Assembly: GCF_025685685.1 (NCBI RefSeq) | Contig: NZ_JAGSYH010000005.1 | Coordinates: 1 to 64,000, forward strand | Direction of reading: 5' to 3' | From: Acidicapsa dinghuensis | Lineage (GTDB): Bacteria; Acidobacteriota; Terriglobia; Terriglobales; Acidobacteriaceae | Length of the DNA: 64,000 bases | Part shown: positions 18,254 through 29,165 of the stretch, in pieces | Position numbering within the stretch: position 1 is the stretch's first letter | How the letters are laid out: each line of letters opens with the position of its first letter | Made by a program: the position numbers and the translations under genes | Notes under the pieces: generated by a model | The model's input: the letters and a program-made list of their open reading frames with translations, nothing else | The model's database searches: none | Told to the model about the DNA's origin: nothing

Positions 18254-18613
18254 ATGATGCAGCAGAGTTCCCGATGGCAGCTTCCAGAACTGACCGCAGA
18301 TGACATCTATGCTGCGCTTCGAGACTGTTTTGATCCGGAAGTGAAGCTTAATCTTGTCGATCTTGGTTTGATTTACGGCGTTGCGCTCGAAGCTGATCCG
18401 AATGCTGCTCCGGCGTTTCCGCGCCAACATGTGAAGGTCACGATGACGCTGACGACGCAGCAGTGTCCGGCGGGCGGATTGATTTTTGAGCAGGTACACA
18501 ACCGGCTGATGAGTATTCCGCAGGTGAGCAAGGCGCAAGTCGATCTGGTATGGGAGCCAAAGTGGACGCCCCACCGTATTAGTGCGGCAGGGCGGTTGCA
18601 GCTTGGAATTTAA
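18254..18613 (+). CDS. metal-sulfur cluster assembly factor, DUF59/MIP18 (SufT/PaaD-like)
   Basis: 119 residues. The DUF59 signature is clear: ALRDCFDPEVKLNLVDLGLIYG, then the TLTTQQCPAGG segment with the conserved Cys. These small cytoplasmic proteins assist maturation or targeting of Fe-S clusters. No suf or isc genes are nearby. It starts eight bases after the prenyl synthase stop and is likely the last gene of that operon. Confidence 0.88.
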   Translation: MMQQSSRWQLPELTADDIYAALRDCFDPEVKLNLVDLGLIYGVALEADPNAAPAFPRQHVKVTMTLTTQQCPAGGLIFEQVHNRLMSIPQVSKAQVDLVWEPKWTPHRISAAGRLQLGI

Positions 18614-18636
18614 AGGCAAACTGAGGACTGGGACTT

Positions 18637-19008
18637 CTATCGGCGCAGAATGTTCTGCAGACGATGTCCCTGGGCGCTGACTTCCTGCATGTAGCCTTCT
18701 ACACGCTCGATGAACTGTTGAGCGCCAGCTACGTATCCCGGTAATCGCTCCCACCATTGCTTCACGGCTTCCTGCTCTTCAAGCAGCACATAGGCAGTGC
18801 CTGCTGCGGCCACGGCGGCGGCAGCGCGACGGCGGCCCGCAAGCAGCAGAATTCCACCTGCGACGAGGGTGCCGGCGGCGAGAAGATTGGTCAGGTCCAG
18901 CTCCTGCGCGGGTGTTGTTGCAGGGGCTGCGGGTAATGCTGCGCCGGTAAGCTTAACCTCGGTGTATTGAGCTGCTGGAGCCGATTTCGAAATGGGAATG
19001 GCAGGCAT
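18637..19008 (-). CDS. hypothetical Ala-rich membrane protein
   Basis: 123 residues. A Pro/Ala-rich N-terminus is followed by one or two short hydrophobic stretches (NLLAAGTLVAGGILLLAG, RRR, AAAAVAAAGTAYVLLEE), probably a membrane hairpin, and an amphipathic C-terminal helix. No family recognised. The ATG at 19008 is chosen because AAGGAG lies about six bases upstream; an upstream ATG at 19065 lacks it. It is convergent with the DUF59 gene. Confidence 0.65.
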   Translation of the reverse strand: MPAIPISKSAPAAQYTEVKLTGAALPAAPATTPAQELDLTNLLAAGTLVAGGILLLAGRRRAAAAVAAAGTAYVLLEEQEAVKQWWERLPGYVAGAQQFIERVEGYMQEVSAQGHRLQNILRR

Positions 19009-19129
19009 AGTCTCTCCTTCGTAAAAGCTGCAATGGGTTGGATGCCAACCGTGATTCAAAGTCACTACTCACAACGAAAACTATCTGGGTAAGGCAGAAC
19101 AAACCACTGAGCCACAGATACTTCCGGCG

Positions 19130-19441
19130 TTAGTCGAGATCGAATTCGCGCAATGGCCTGCCTTCTGGGGCGTCTTTGGCTTTCTTGAGCGCTTCGGCGA
19201 ATTTCTTTTCCAGCAGATCGGACTTGTTTTTTTCGGCCTCAACGGACTGGCGGAAGATGGACTCCTTGCGCTCCTCATGCTCGCGCATGGCCTTGGTGGC
19301 TGCGGCAAGATCCTCAAACGTGCGCTTACGCGGAGCGGGTGTGTGGCTGATGAGCAGGCCGGTTTCTGCGTCGATGCGCAGAATAGCGGAGCAATCGGGG
19401 CAGGCTACTTCAAAGACTCGGATTTGGGACGGTTTCGCCAT
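19130..19441 (-). CDS. hypothetical protein with CxxC motif and coiled coil
   Basis: 103 residues. The N-terminus has VACPDCSAILRIDAETG, a single CPxC knuckle followed by a beta-hairpin-like region. The remainder is highly charged and helical (DLAAATKAMREHEERKESIF ... EKKFAEALKKAKDAPEG), likely a coiled coil. No signal peptide. The layout recalls short zinc-ribbon proteins, but one CxxC pair would need dimerisation to bind metal. It lies immediately downstream of the atp operon terminator on the same strand. Confidence 0.65.
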   Translation of the reverse strand: MAKPSQIRVFEVACPDCSAILRIDAETGLLISHTPAPRKRTFEDLAAATKAMREHEERKESIFRQSVEAEKNKSDLLEKKFAEALKKAKDAPEGRPLREFDLD

Positions 19442-19497
19442 AACTACATGGCATTGTAGGAGGAAATGCGGACGGTTGTCGCGTCAACAACAGCAAA

Positions 19498-19531
19498 GCA
19501 AAAGCCCCACCTTCTTTGGCGGGGCTTTTGC
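19498..19531 (-). terminator. intrinsic terminator of the atp operon
   Basis: On the minus strand AAAAGCCCCGCC, loop AAAGAA, GGTGGGGCTTTTGC forms a 12-bp stem (one G-T pair) ending in a short T-run, about 20 bases after the atpC stop. Because the stem ends are A/T-rich it could also terminate in the other direction. Confidence 0.8.
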
Positions 19532-19551
19532 TCGATCTGATTGCTCAGAAC

Positions 19552-19995
19552 TCAGTGTGTCTTGGCGTCGCCAGCGCTGGCGAGTTTGGCTTCGGCTTCA
19601 CGGATGACGCGTTCAGCTTCAGTGTACTTATCGGCATCATCCCCGGCGTCGGACCAGAGCTTATGGCCGTGTTCGAGTTGCTCTTTGGCGCGGGCGGTGT
19701 CTATCTGCGCAGGGGCCTGGGCATCGTTGGCGAGGATGGTTACACGGTCGGGGAGAACTTCGACGAAGCCCCAGCTTACGTTGTAACGGTCCGAATTACC
19801 GGCGTTCTCGCCACCCGTTGCGCCGTGGAGCGTTACGTCGCCCGCACCCAGCTCGGCCAGCAGCGGAGCGTGCCCGTAGAGCACCTCCATGTAGCCGGTC
19901 TTCGCGGGAAGCTCGACGGCATCAGCCTTAAGATCGACGATCACGCGCTCGGGGGTGACGAGGCGAACACGGAGTTGATTGGTGGAGTCTGCCAT
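19552..19995 (-). CDS. atpC: F-type ATP synthase epsilon subunit
   Basis: 147 residues. The N-terminal beta-sandwich reads LRVRLVTPERVIVDLKADAVELPAKTGYMEVLYGHAPLLAELGAGDV, typical of epsilon, followed by the helical C-terminal pair. It couples F1 to the c-ring and inhibits hydrolysis. Last gene of the F1 operon, 75 bases after atpD with a GTGTGA-rich intercistronic element between, and followed by the operon terminator. Confidence 0.94.
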   Translation of the reverse strand: MADSTNQLRVRLVTPERVIVDLKADAVELPAKTGYMEVLYGHAPLLAELGAGDVTLHGATGGENAGNSDRYNVSWGFVEVLPDRVTILANDAQAPAQIDTARAKEQLEHGHKLWSDAGDDADKYTEAERVIREAEAKLASAGDAKTH

Positions 19996-20003
19996 AAAAC
20001 CTC

Positions 20004-20064
20004 AGTGTGGAGTGTGAAGTACGAAGTGTGAAAAGCCGAATACCTCACACTTCACACTCACACT
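20004..20064 (-). repeat. GTGTGA-rich inverted repeat between atpD and atpC
   Basis: AGTGTGGAGTGTGAAGT (20004-20020) can pair with ACTTCACACTCACACT (20049-20064), and an inner pair AAGTGTG/CACACTT offers an alternative fold. It fills almost the whole 75-base gap between atpD and atpC. A related GTGTG/CACAC element lies between atpA and atpG. Confidence 0.7.
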
Positions 20065-20070
20065 CGTTTT

Positions 20071-21588
<1,518 letters not shown>

Positions 21589-21600
21589 GCGCCCGATTCC

Positions 21601-22683
<1,083 letters not shown>

Positions 22684-22689
22684 TGAAAA

Positions 22690-22754
22690 CCTTGAGTGTG
22701 AGTGTGGAAGTGTGAAGTGTGAGAGTAATAGTGCTACTCACACCTGCACACTTG
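22690..22754 (-). repeat. GTGTGA-rich inverted repeat between atpA and atpG
   Basis: The 75-base spacer holds GAGTGTGAGTGTG, GAAGTGTGAAGTGTGAGAG and a complementary CTACTCACACCTGCACACTT arm. It is similar in composition and layout to the atpD-atpC spacer element. Confidence 0.7.
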
Positions 22755-22758
22755 TTTC

Positions 22759-24306
22759 TTAAGCTTTGGCTGTGGCTTCCTGATTCGCTTTCAGCGTTTC
22801 CTGGAAGGTTGCTGAGTATTCTTTGAGTGCAGCGTGTAGCTTGTTTTTAACGTCGTCATCGAGCTGGCGCTTCTGAGTCAGCTCATCCACGAGCGCGCTC
22901 TGCGCGGTCGCCATGTAGTTGTATAGACCGTCCTCGTAGGCGCGAATCTCGGAAACCTGGAAGGGATCGAGGTAGCCCTGTGTACCGGCGAAGAGGATGA
23001 CAACCTGCTGCTGCCACGTGAGCGGCTGGAACTGCGGCTGCTTCAGAAGCTCAGTGAGGCGCTGGCCGCGGCTGAGCTGCTTCTGAGTCAGTGGATCGAG
23101 GTCCGAGCCGAACTGGGCGAAGGCTGCGAGCTCGCGGTACTGCGCAAGATCGAGCTTGAGCGTGGAACCAACCTGCTTGGTTGCCTTGATGGCCGCTGAG
23201 AATCCTACGCGGCTAACTGAGAGACCGACGTTGACTGCGGGGCGGACGCCCGAGTTGAAAAGGTCGGTTTCGAGGAAGATCTGGCCATCAGTGATGGAGA
23301 TGACGTTGGTTGGGATGTATGCCGAGACATCGCCTGCCTGTGTTTCAACGATGGGCAGGGCGGTGAGCGATCCGCCGCCCTTCTTATCGCTCAGCTTGGA
23401 CGAGCGCTCGAGCAGGCGGGAGTGGAGATAGAAAACATCACCCGGATACGCTTCGCGACCTGGCGGACGGCGGAGCAGCAGCGAAATTTCGCGGTAGGCC
23501 ATTGCATGCTTGGAGAGATCGTCATAGATCACCAGCGCGTGACGACCCGAGTCGCGGAAGTATTCGCCGATGGCGGTCGCGGTATAGGGAGCCAGATACA
23601 GGAGCGGCGCAGGTTCGGAAGCCGATGCTGCCACGATGATGGTGTGGCCCATCGCGCCTGCGTCGGTGAGTGTCTGCACGACCTGCGCGATCGACGAACG
23701 CTTCTGGCCAATGGCACAGTAGATGCAGATGAGGTCATTCTTGGCGTTGTTGATAATGGTGTCGAGCGCGACAGCGGTTTTGCCGGTCTGGCGGTCGCCG
23801 ATGATGAGCTCGCGCTGGCCGCGGCCAATCGGAATCATCGAGTCGATGGCCTTGATGCCGGTAGCCATGGGCTGCTTCACCGGCTGGCGGTCAATGATGC
23901 CGGGAGCGAGACGTTCAACGGGGAGGGTATCTTTGGTGGCGATGGGGCCTTTGCCGTCGATAGGCTCGCCGAGCCCGTTGACGACGCGCCCGATCATGGC
24001 ATCGCCTACAGGCACGCTGAGAATCTTGCCGGTGCGCTTGACCTCGTTGCCTTCGCGAAGCTCGGTGAAGTCGCCAAGCAGCACCGCGCCGACCTGGTCC
24101 TCTTCAAGGCTCAGAGCGAGTCCTGCGATGCCATGCGGAAAGGACAACAGTTCGCCGGCCATGACTTTGTCGAGGCCATGCAGGCGGGCTATACCATCAC
24201 CGAGCGAGATGATGGAGCCAACCTCGTCGACCCGCACCTTGGAGTCGTAATTTGCGATCTGCTCGCGGAGAATCTGCGAAATCTCGTCTGCTCTAATCTG
24301 CGCCAT
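22759..24306 (-). CDS. atpA: F-type ATP synthase alpha subunit
   Basis: 515-residue non-catalytic nucleotide-binding subunit. Walker A is [47 protein letters not shown] is the strongly conserved central region; the arginine finger lies in VGLSVSRVG. The N-terminus [17 protein letters not shown] is the usual delta-binding helix, so I start at ATG 24306; an ATG two codons earlier at 24312 is equally possible. 28 bases downstream of atpH. Confidence 0.97.
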   Translation of the reverse strand: MAQIRADEISQILREQIANYDSKVRVDEVGSIISLGDGIARLHGLDKVMAGELLSFPHGIAGLALSLEEDQVGAVLLGDFTELREGNEVKRTGKILSVPVGDAMIGRVVNGLGEPIDGKGPIATKDTLPVERLAPGIIDRQPVKQPMATGIKAIDSMIPIGRGQRELIIGDRQTGKTAVALDTIINNAKNDLICIYCAIGQKRSSIAQVVQTLTDAGAMGHTIIVAASASEPAPLLYLAPYTATAIGEYFRDSGRHALVIYDDLSKHAMAYREISLLLRRPPGREAYPGDVFYLHSRLLERSSKLSDKKGGGSLTALPIVETQAGDVSAYIPTNVISITDGQIFLETDLFNSGVRPAVNVGLSVSRVGFSAAIKATKQVGSTLKLDLAQYRELAAFAQFGSDLDPLTQKQLSRGQRLTELLKQPQFQPLTWQQQVVILFAGTQGYLDPFQVSEIRAYEDGLYNYMATAQSALVDELTQKRQLDDDVKNKLHAALKEYSATFQETLKANQEATAKA

Positions 24307-24340
24307 ACTCAAGCTTCCTGTTCTGTCCGAAAAACTTCCG

Positions 24341-24889
24341 TTAGTTGCTCAACTCTTCCCGTAGCCGCTCGAAGCGCCCTGCGACCGAGCCGTCATATAC
24401 GGTGGAACCAATCTTGACCACGACCCCACCGAGGATCGACTTATCCAAAGTGAAGGTGGGATCTACTTTGCCGTGGACCAGCTTGCCGATCTTCTCAACG
24501 AGAGCGGCCTTGTCGTCAGCATTCAATTCGCGGGCGGTGACGATTTCCGCGTGGTGAATACCGAGCCGTTCCTGCAGTTCCTTGTGATACTCGGCGACAA
24601 TCTCATGCACTGCGGTGATGCGGTCGTGCTCAATCAGCACGGCAAGAAAATTGCGCACGTGCGGAGCGAAATGGAGCTTCGCTTTCAGCGCATCGACCAC
24701 AGCTACTTTCTGCACGACGGGCACCGAAGGATCGCCGAAAACTTCACGCAGCTCCGGGCTCTCGTCCCATGCGGCGAGGAAGGCGTTCAACTGCTTTTCG
24801 ACGGCTGCTGCTCCTCCGGTTTCGTTCTCACCAAACTGACCAACAACATCGGCAAATGCGCGGGCGTAACGGGCAGCAAAAACGCTCAT
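24341..24889 (-). CDS. atpH: F-type ATP synthase delta subunit
   Basis: 182 residues linking the top of F1 to the b stalk. N-terminal [15 protein letters not shown] and C-terminal [36 protein letters not shown] are the family signatures. Its start overlaps the atpF stop by four bases (ATGA), which implies translational coupling and roughly equal synthesis. Confidence 0.95.
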   Translation of the reverse strand: MSVFAARYARAFADVVGQFGENETGGAAAVEKQLNAFLAAWDESPELREVFGDPSVPVVQKVAVVDALKAKLHFAPHVRNFLAVLIEHDRITAVHEIVAEYHKELQERLGIHHAEIVTARELNADDKAALVEKIGKLVHGKVDPTFTLDKSILGGVVVKIGSTVYDGSVAGRFERLREELSN

Positions 24890-25644
24890 GCGTGCTCTCC
24901 CTTCCCGTGCGAACCGCGATGGCTTCCGGCAACGTCACTAGCAAATTCGGCGAAGAGCGCCCGGTCGGTGGCTTCATCCACCGTCATGCGACTCAGGGCG
25001 CGGTCCACCGCGATGTTGGCAGCGAACTGCTTCAGGCCGCGCTGCGCCTGAGCTGCGGCGGCGGCAATTTCGTGCTCGGCACCACGAACGACGCGTGATG
25101 TCTCTTCCTCAAGCTGAGCTTTGCTGCGCGCCTCATCGGCGACCATCTCTTCTGCAACCTGCTTGCGAATTTGGGCAATCTCGGCGTCGAGACCGGCGAG
25201 CTTGGCTTCTACCGCTTTGAGACGATCACCGGCGTCGGCGGTTCGGGCCTTGGCCTGATCGAGCTCAAAGCTAAGTTTTGCCCGGCGCTCGCGCAGAATT
25301 TTAGGGAGGATGCGGTAGAGCGGAATTCCGATGAAAAGCAGGATAACGATGAAATTGGTGTACTCGAAGGCCGTCGCTGCCGTCTCCACATCCATATGGA
25401 GGGTCTTGGCGAGCCACTGGACGGTGGCTGAGTGCCGGAATTGATCGGTCTCTGCCGCTTCTTCCTGCTTAACCGCCTGACGCTCCTGCTTGAAGAAGCT
25501 TCCCTGGCTCTTTGGTGTGGATTGAGCCTGGGGTTGTGCTTCCTGCGCAAAGACAGCGCGGCTTGCGCTTGGAAGAGCGAAGATGAGCGATCCGAAGACC
25601 AGGCAAACAGCAATTTTTATGGAGAATAGCTTACGAAAACTCAA
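24886..25644 (-). CDS. atpF: F-type ATP synthase b subunit with signal-like N-terminal extension
   Basis: 252 residues, clearly longer than a standard b subunit (about 160). The first 35 residues look like a cleavable signal peptide (KIAVCLVFGSLIFALPSASRAVFAQ), followed by a Gln/Lys-rich segment to about residue 90. The usual b-type membrane helix FEYTNFIVILLFIGIPLYRILP comes next (about 93-114), and then a long charged coiled coil with many Ala and Glu residues. If the signal is cut, about 60 extra residues face the periplasm. It overlaps atpH at one end and the b' gene at the other by four bases each. Confidence 0.92.
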   Translation of the reverse strand: MSFRKLFSIKIAVCLVFGSLIFALPSASRAVFAQEAQPQAQSTPKSQGSFFKQERQAVKQEEAAETDQFRHSATVQWLAKTLHMDVETAATAFEYTNFIVILLFIGIPLYRILPKILRERRAKLSFELDQAKARTADAGDRLKAVEAKLAGLDAEIAQIRKQVAEEMVADEARSKAQLEEETSRVVRGAEHEIAAAAAQAQRGLKQFAANIAVDRALSRMTVDEATDRALFAEFASDVAGSHRGSHGKGEHA

Positions 25645-26099
25645 CGGGAACCCCCGGCAGCCGCCGGCATGACTGCATGCAGAACTTGATCGGCCAGTTG
25701 ATCGACGCTGGCTGCGATGGAGCTGCGCGCCTGATCGGCCTCGGCATCGATAGAGAGCCGTGCTTCGAGAACTCGCTGAACAGCTGCATTCCGTGCGGCC
25801 TCGACTGCCGTTTCACGCTCCTGAGCCCATTGCTTCAGCCGCTGCTCGCGGAGACGGAAAACCTCGGCACGCGCATGGCGGAGCTTACTCTCGTAATCAG
25901 CTGCGCGCTGGGCAGCGGCGGCGACGGCCTTGTCCGCTTCTTCGATGGCGCCTGTCGTACGGGCACGCCGCTCCTTCAGTGCTTTGCTAAGCGGGCCGTG
26001 AACCAGCACCTGATAGCAGATCACCAACAAAATAAAGAGGATAAGTGTCGGCGTAGAGGAAAGAAACAAATCGCCGAGTTGTCCTAGAATCGCTTGCAT
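25641..26099 (-). CDS. F-type ATP synthase b' subunit (second peripheral-stalk subunit)
   Basis: 152 residues with an N-terminal membrane helix (LFLSSTPTLILFILLVICYQVLV) and a coiled coil rich in Ala/Arg/Glu. It is of the b/b' type and pairs with the next gene, as in organisms whose peripheral stalk is a b-b' heterodimer. First gene of the operon; its stop overlaps the atpF start by four bases. The a (atpB) and c (atpE) genes that often precede it are not present, and the next upstream gene is divergent and unrelated. Confidence 0.9.
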   Translation of the reverse strand: MQAILGQLGDLFLSSTPTLILFILLVICYQVLVHGPLSKALKERRARTTGAIEEADKAVAAAAQRAADYESKLRHARAEVFRLREQRLKQWAQERETAVEAARNAAVQRVLEARLSIDAEADQARSSIAASVDQLADQVLHAVMPAAAGGSR

Positions 26100-26436
26100 A
26101 TCGGCAGGTTCGCCAGTTTCTCAGGGTTGTGCGCCGTTTGCGCAGGAACACTCTTTTGTATCAGGGCGTGAGCCCTGCGTCAACGTAACGGCAAGGTTGA
26201 AATGGGACGGATCGGGCGAGGAAAAACCTTTACCGGATCCGATGATGAAGGCCTGAAAGAATTCTGTTGCAACGGAGGAGAACGGGCTTACACTTAGCGT
26301 ATCACCTCGACCCGGTTCAGGGTCCAGCGGGCTGCGATCCTTGGGGAAGCATCTCCACTCCCCTTGGATTGCAGCCTACCTTAGTTTTGGGCTTCCGATG
26401 GCATCGCCGGCGGCAAAAAGCCGGCAGGAGATTCGG
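26100..26436. other. divergent intergenic region with structured leader
   Basis: 337 bases separate the atp operon (minus) from a small secreted-protein gene (plus). The half next to the plus gene holds two strong hairpins. GGCTGCGATCC (26330-26340) pairs with GGATTGCAGCC (26366-26376), continued above a TT/TT internal loop by GGGGA/TCCCC. GCCGGC (26406-26411) pairs with GCCGGC (26420-26425) around the loop GGCAAAAA and directly abuts the Shine-Dalgarno AGGAG. Promoters for both directions must lie here, but no strong -35/-10 pair stood out. Confidence 0.6.
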
Positions 26437-26874
26437 ATGTATCCCTGGCGCCGCTTGACTCAATTCGGAATGCTCGCAGTTGCAGTCGCTGTCCTGGCTC
26501 AGAATCCGTTACCCGGTCCGCGAGCAAGTGGCGTCGGGGGAGGCTCTGGCTCCAAGCCGATCGTCATTCAAGGTTCAGGAACGGCCTTAGCCGGCACACC
26601 GCCGCGCAACAGTGGTGGGATCGGATACACCCCTTTCACAACCGATTTGACGATGTTTATCGACGATCCTCGACGCGAAAAGCTTGCCTTGTATTTCACG
26701 GCGGAGTTCCAGAAGAAAAACGTTGCGGATACCGATCGGCTGGTCACGCTGGCGACGGAGGTATGTATTGCCTCGAAAAAGACGGGAAACATGCCTACTT
26801 CAGAAGAAATGAAGAAGGTCGAACTGATCGAGAGGCTTGCCCGGAGGGTTCGCGAACGGCTTACTACGCCCTGA
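26437..26874 (+). CDS. hypothetical secreted protein
   Basis: 145 residues. The N-terminal signal sequence (RLTQFGMLAVAVAVLAQNP) is followed by a Gly/Ser-rich linker, then a helical region containing MFIDDPRREKLALYFTAEFQKKNVADTDRLVTLATEVCIA and a charged C-terminus. No family recognised. The ATG at 26437 has AGGAG seven bases upstream; an earlier in-frame ATG at 26341 lies inside the leader hairpin. Convergent with hflX, 15 bases away. Confidence 0.65.
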   Translation: MYPWRRLTQFGMLAVAVAVLAQNPLPGPRASGVGGGSGSKPIVIQGSGTALAGTPPRNSGGIGYTPFTTDLTMFIDDPRREKLALYFTAEFQKKNVADTDRLVTLATEVCIASKKTGNMPTSEEMKKVELIERLARRVRERLTTP

Positions 26875-26889
26875 GTCTCAAATGATCGC

Positions 26890-28356
26890 TTAGTGTACGT
26901 CGAGTTTCGCAATTCCCTGGCGAATGCGTCCCACCAGGGACGCAGGGCCACGAACTGATAGATGCACCCGATCCCCTTCAAACGCACGCTGATGGATGAT
27001 CATGCCTGCTTCGATCGCGGCGAGCGCGGCGCCTGCGGATTGCGGCACAATCAGATCCGCATCAACCAGAGGATCGGCAACGAGGGCTTCATCGATCGTA
27101 CGTAGTAACGCCTCCAGCCCCTCGCCGGTTCTGGCTGAAACCTGTATCCGCCCGCGAACTGCCAGAGCTTCCTGCTCCTCTGCTGGCAGCAGGTCGATCT
27201 TGTTCATCACTTCGATGCGCGGCTTATCGAGTACTTCAAGCTCGCCAAGTACTTTTTCAACCTGCAATTTCTGCTCTTCCGCATAGGTGGAGGAAGCATC
27301 GCGTATGTGAAGCAGAACCTCGGCGCGTTCGACCTCTTCCAGCGTGGCTCGGAAGCTGGTGACGAGAGTGTGGGGTAGATTGCGAATGAATCCGACGGTA
27401 TCGGAAAGCAGGATCTTACGGCGGCTGGGCAACTCCAGCGTACGCAGCTTGGGGTCGAGTGTGGCGAACATGCGGGACGAGGCAAGCACGCCTGCTCCGG
27501 TAAGGCGATTGAAGAGTGTGCTTTTGCCCGCATTGGTGTAGCCCACGAGTGCGACCGTGGGAACAGGCACTGCTTCACGACGCTGGCGCTGCTGGCGCCG
27601 GATGCGGCGCACTTTTTCAAGCTCTTCGCGCAGATGCACGAGACGGCGCTGAATGCGGCGTCTGTCGGTTTCAAGCTGCGTTTCGCCAGGACCACGGGTG
27701 CCGATGCCACCGCCTAGCTGCGACATCGCTTTGCCGCGTCCGGTGAGGCGAGGAAGCATGTACTCAAGCTGCGCTAATTCGACCTGCAACTGACCTTCGC
27801 GAGTGCGGGCGTGACGGGCAAATATGTCGAGGATGAGCTGCGTGCGATCAAGGACGCGGCATGGCAGCAGGTTTTCGAGATTTCGCAACTGAGTCGGGCT
27901 TAGATCGCGGTCAAAGATGACCAGATCTGCGTTATTGGCCGCGACGATGCCGGTGATCTCCTCAACTTTACCTGCGCCGATTAGTGTTGCCGGATCGGGC
28001 CGGGATCGCCGCTGGATCAATTGCGCAACGACACTCGCTCCGGCGCTCTCTACCAGTTCACGGAATTCTGCGAGGGAGGCATCAGGCGTCAGGCCAGTAT
28101 CAAAATCGATCGATTCTCCGGAGGAAAGCGGGCGGGAAGACTGGGTGTCTGTTTCGTTGAAGTTTTCGGCTTGAATCAGAGCTGCGGCGCGGGCACTTTC
28201 GGCGCTCGGTCTGCGCGCGGCAGGGCGAGCTGAGATGTTCACACCGACGAGCACGGCGCGTTCGCCGTTGTCAGCGCGTTCAATGGCCCAGTACGCCTGC
28301 TTTTCGCCCGACGCGGAAACAGAGAATGAAGCGAAGCTGTCAGCTGCTTCGCCCAT
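26890..28356 (-). CDS. hflX: GTPase HflX
   Basis: 488-residue ribosome-associated GTPase that splits stalled ribosomes under stress in other bacteria. The N-terminal HflX domain includes [36 protein letters not shown] and a coiled helix. The G domain has G1 [15 protein letters not shown]3 [14 protein letters not shown] and G4 NKIDLL. The start at ATG 28356 puts it 46 bases after hfq; an in-frame ATG at 28458 would overlap the end of hfq. hfq-hflX adjacency is common in proteobacteria and supports both calls. Confidence 0.94.
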   Translation of the reverse strand: MGEAADSFASFSVSASGEKQAYWAIERADNGERAVLVGVNISARPAARRPSAESARAAALIQAENFNETDTQSSRPLSSGESIDFDTGLTPDASLAEFRELVESAGASVVAQLIQRRSRPDPATLIGAGKVEEITGIVAANNADLVIFDRDLSPTQLRNLENLLPCRVLDRTQLILDIFARHARTREGQLQVELAQLEYMLPRLTGRGKAMSQLGGGIGTRGPGETQLETDRRRIQRRLVHLREELEKVRRIRRQQRQRREAVPVPTVALVGYTNAGKSTLFNRLTGAGVLASSRMFATLDPKLRTLELPSRRKILLSDTVGFIRNLPHTLVTSFRATLEEVERAEVLLHIRDASSTYAEEQKLQVEKVLGELEVLDKPRIEVMNKIDLLPAEEQEALAVRGRIQVSARTGEGLEALLRTIDEALVADPLVDADLIVPQSAGAALAAIEAGMIIHQRAFEGDRVHLSVRGPASLVGRIRQGIAKLDVH

Positions 28357-28402
28357 TGCCTCTACTTCGCCAGAGTGCTTCTTACGATTACGAATAGCTT
28401 GC

Positions 28403-28720
28403 CTATGAATGACTGACAGGGCTGGCCGGAGCAGCCGCTGGCGGAGCCGCGGTTGCATTGGCTGTGCCTGCAGCCGGCGCGTTCACACGATAGTCGGGCG
28501 CGTGCATAACGCTGCGATTGCTGACTACCGTTGAAATCGCGTGTTTGAAGATCAGTTGTTCCTGGCTGTTGTTTTCCAACAGAACGGAATACTTATCGAA
28601 TGAGCGAATCTTTCCGGTCAATTTAACGCCGCTGACCAGGTAGATAGTGATGGGTGTCTTGTCCTTGCGGACCGTGTTCAGGAATGTGTCCTGAATATTT
28701 TGTGCCGGCTTGTTCTCCAT
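28403..28720 (-). CDS. hfq: RNA chaperone Hfq
   Basis: 105 residues. The Sm fold is complete: Sm1 [42 protein letters not shown] and Sm2 [13 protein letters not shown] with the KHAIS uridine-binding motif. It binds small RNAs and mRNAs as a hexamer. The C-terminal tail (about 35 residues) is low-complexity Ala/Pro ([11 protein letters not shown]), as in several lineages. The ATG at 28720 is chosen because GGGAG lies eight bases upstream. Confidence 0.96.
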   Translation of the reverse strand: MENKPAQNIQDTFLNTVRKDKTPITIYLVSGVKLTGKIRSFDKYSVLLENNSQEQLIFKHAISTVVSNRSVMHAPDYRVNAPAAGTANATAAPPAAAPASPVSHS

Positions 28721-29165
28721 ATGCCGATCTCCCACTTCCTTTGATCAATTTCTGTTCTTTCACCCTGAAGCCAATCCGGCAGCCAAACTGCACCTTGCCT
28801 GCTCAGGACCCGCGATGAAAAAGTGCGGAACCCGCATAGCACCAGACTTATCCTGCACTGCCCTGGACCGGCCAACTCTGGTTGCTCAAACGGTAACTGA
28901 AGCTAGAGTCAATTTGACTTTTACACCAGTCTCCGAAATCTACCCTTCTCACTATAGGCGCTGCAACCACAATTCAACAATCCCTGTGCGATTTGAAGCC
29001 CGAATCGGGCCTCCGTACTGTATCAACGTCCGTTCATTAGCCTGATCCTAAGTAGACCCGTCACAGCATGATTCGTTTCAAAACTATCTCTGCGTGCCAA
29101 GCCTAAATTTGTGCTGGGTTGATAAACTAGCAAACGTGGCTAATACAGAAACAGCCCAACCATTC
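28721..29165. other. intergenic region, nothing recognised
   Basis: About 445 bases between divergent hfq and the aminotransferase gene. It should hold both promoters. Short open frames are present on the plus strand but have no recognisable content or ribosome-binding site. Part of it may be coding if the aminotransferase starts earlier (GTG at 29136 or 29094). Confidence 0.5.

Noticed and set aside
26290..26380. Resemblance of the minus strand (ACCC-TGAACC ... GGTGATAC) to the 3' half of a TPP riboswitch
   Set aside because: The CTGAGA core is missing, the P4/P5 pairing fails, and the downstream genes encode ATP synthase, not thiamine functions.
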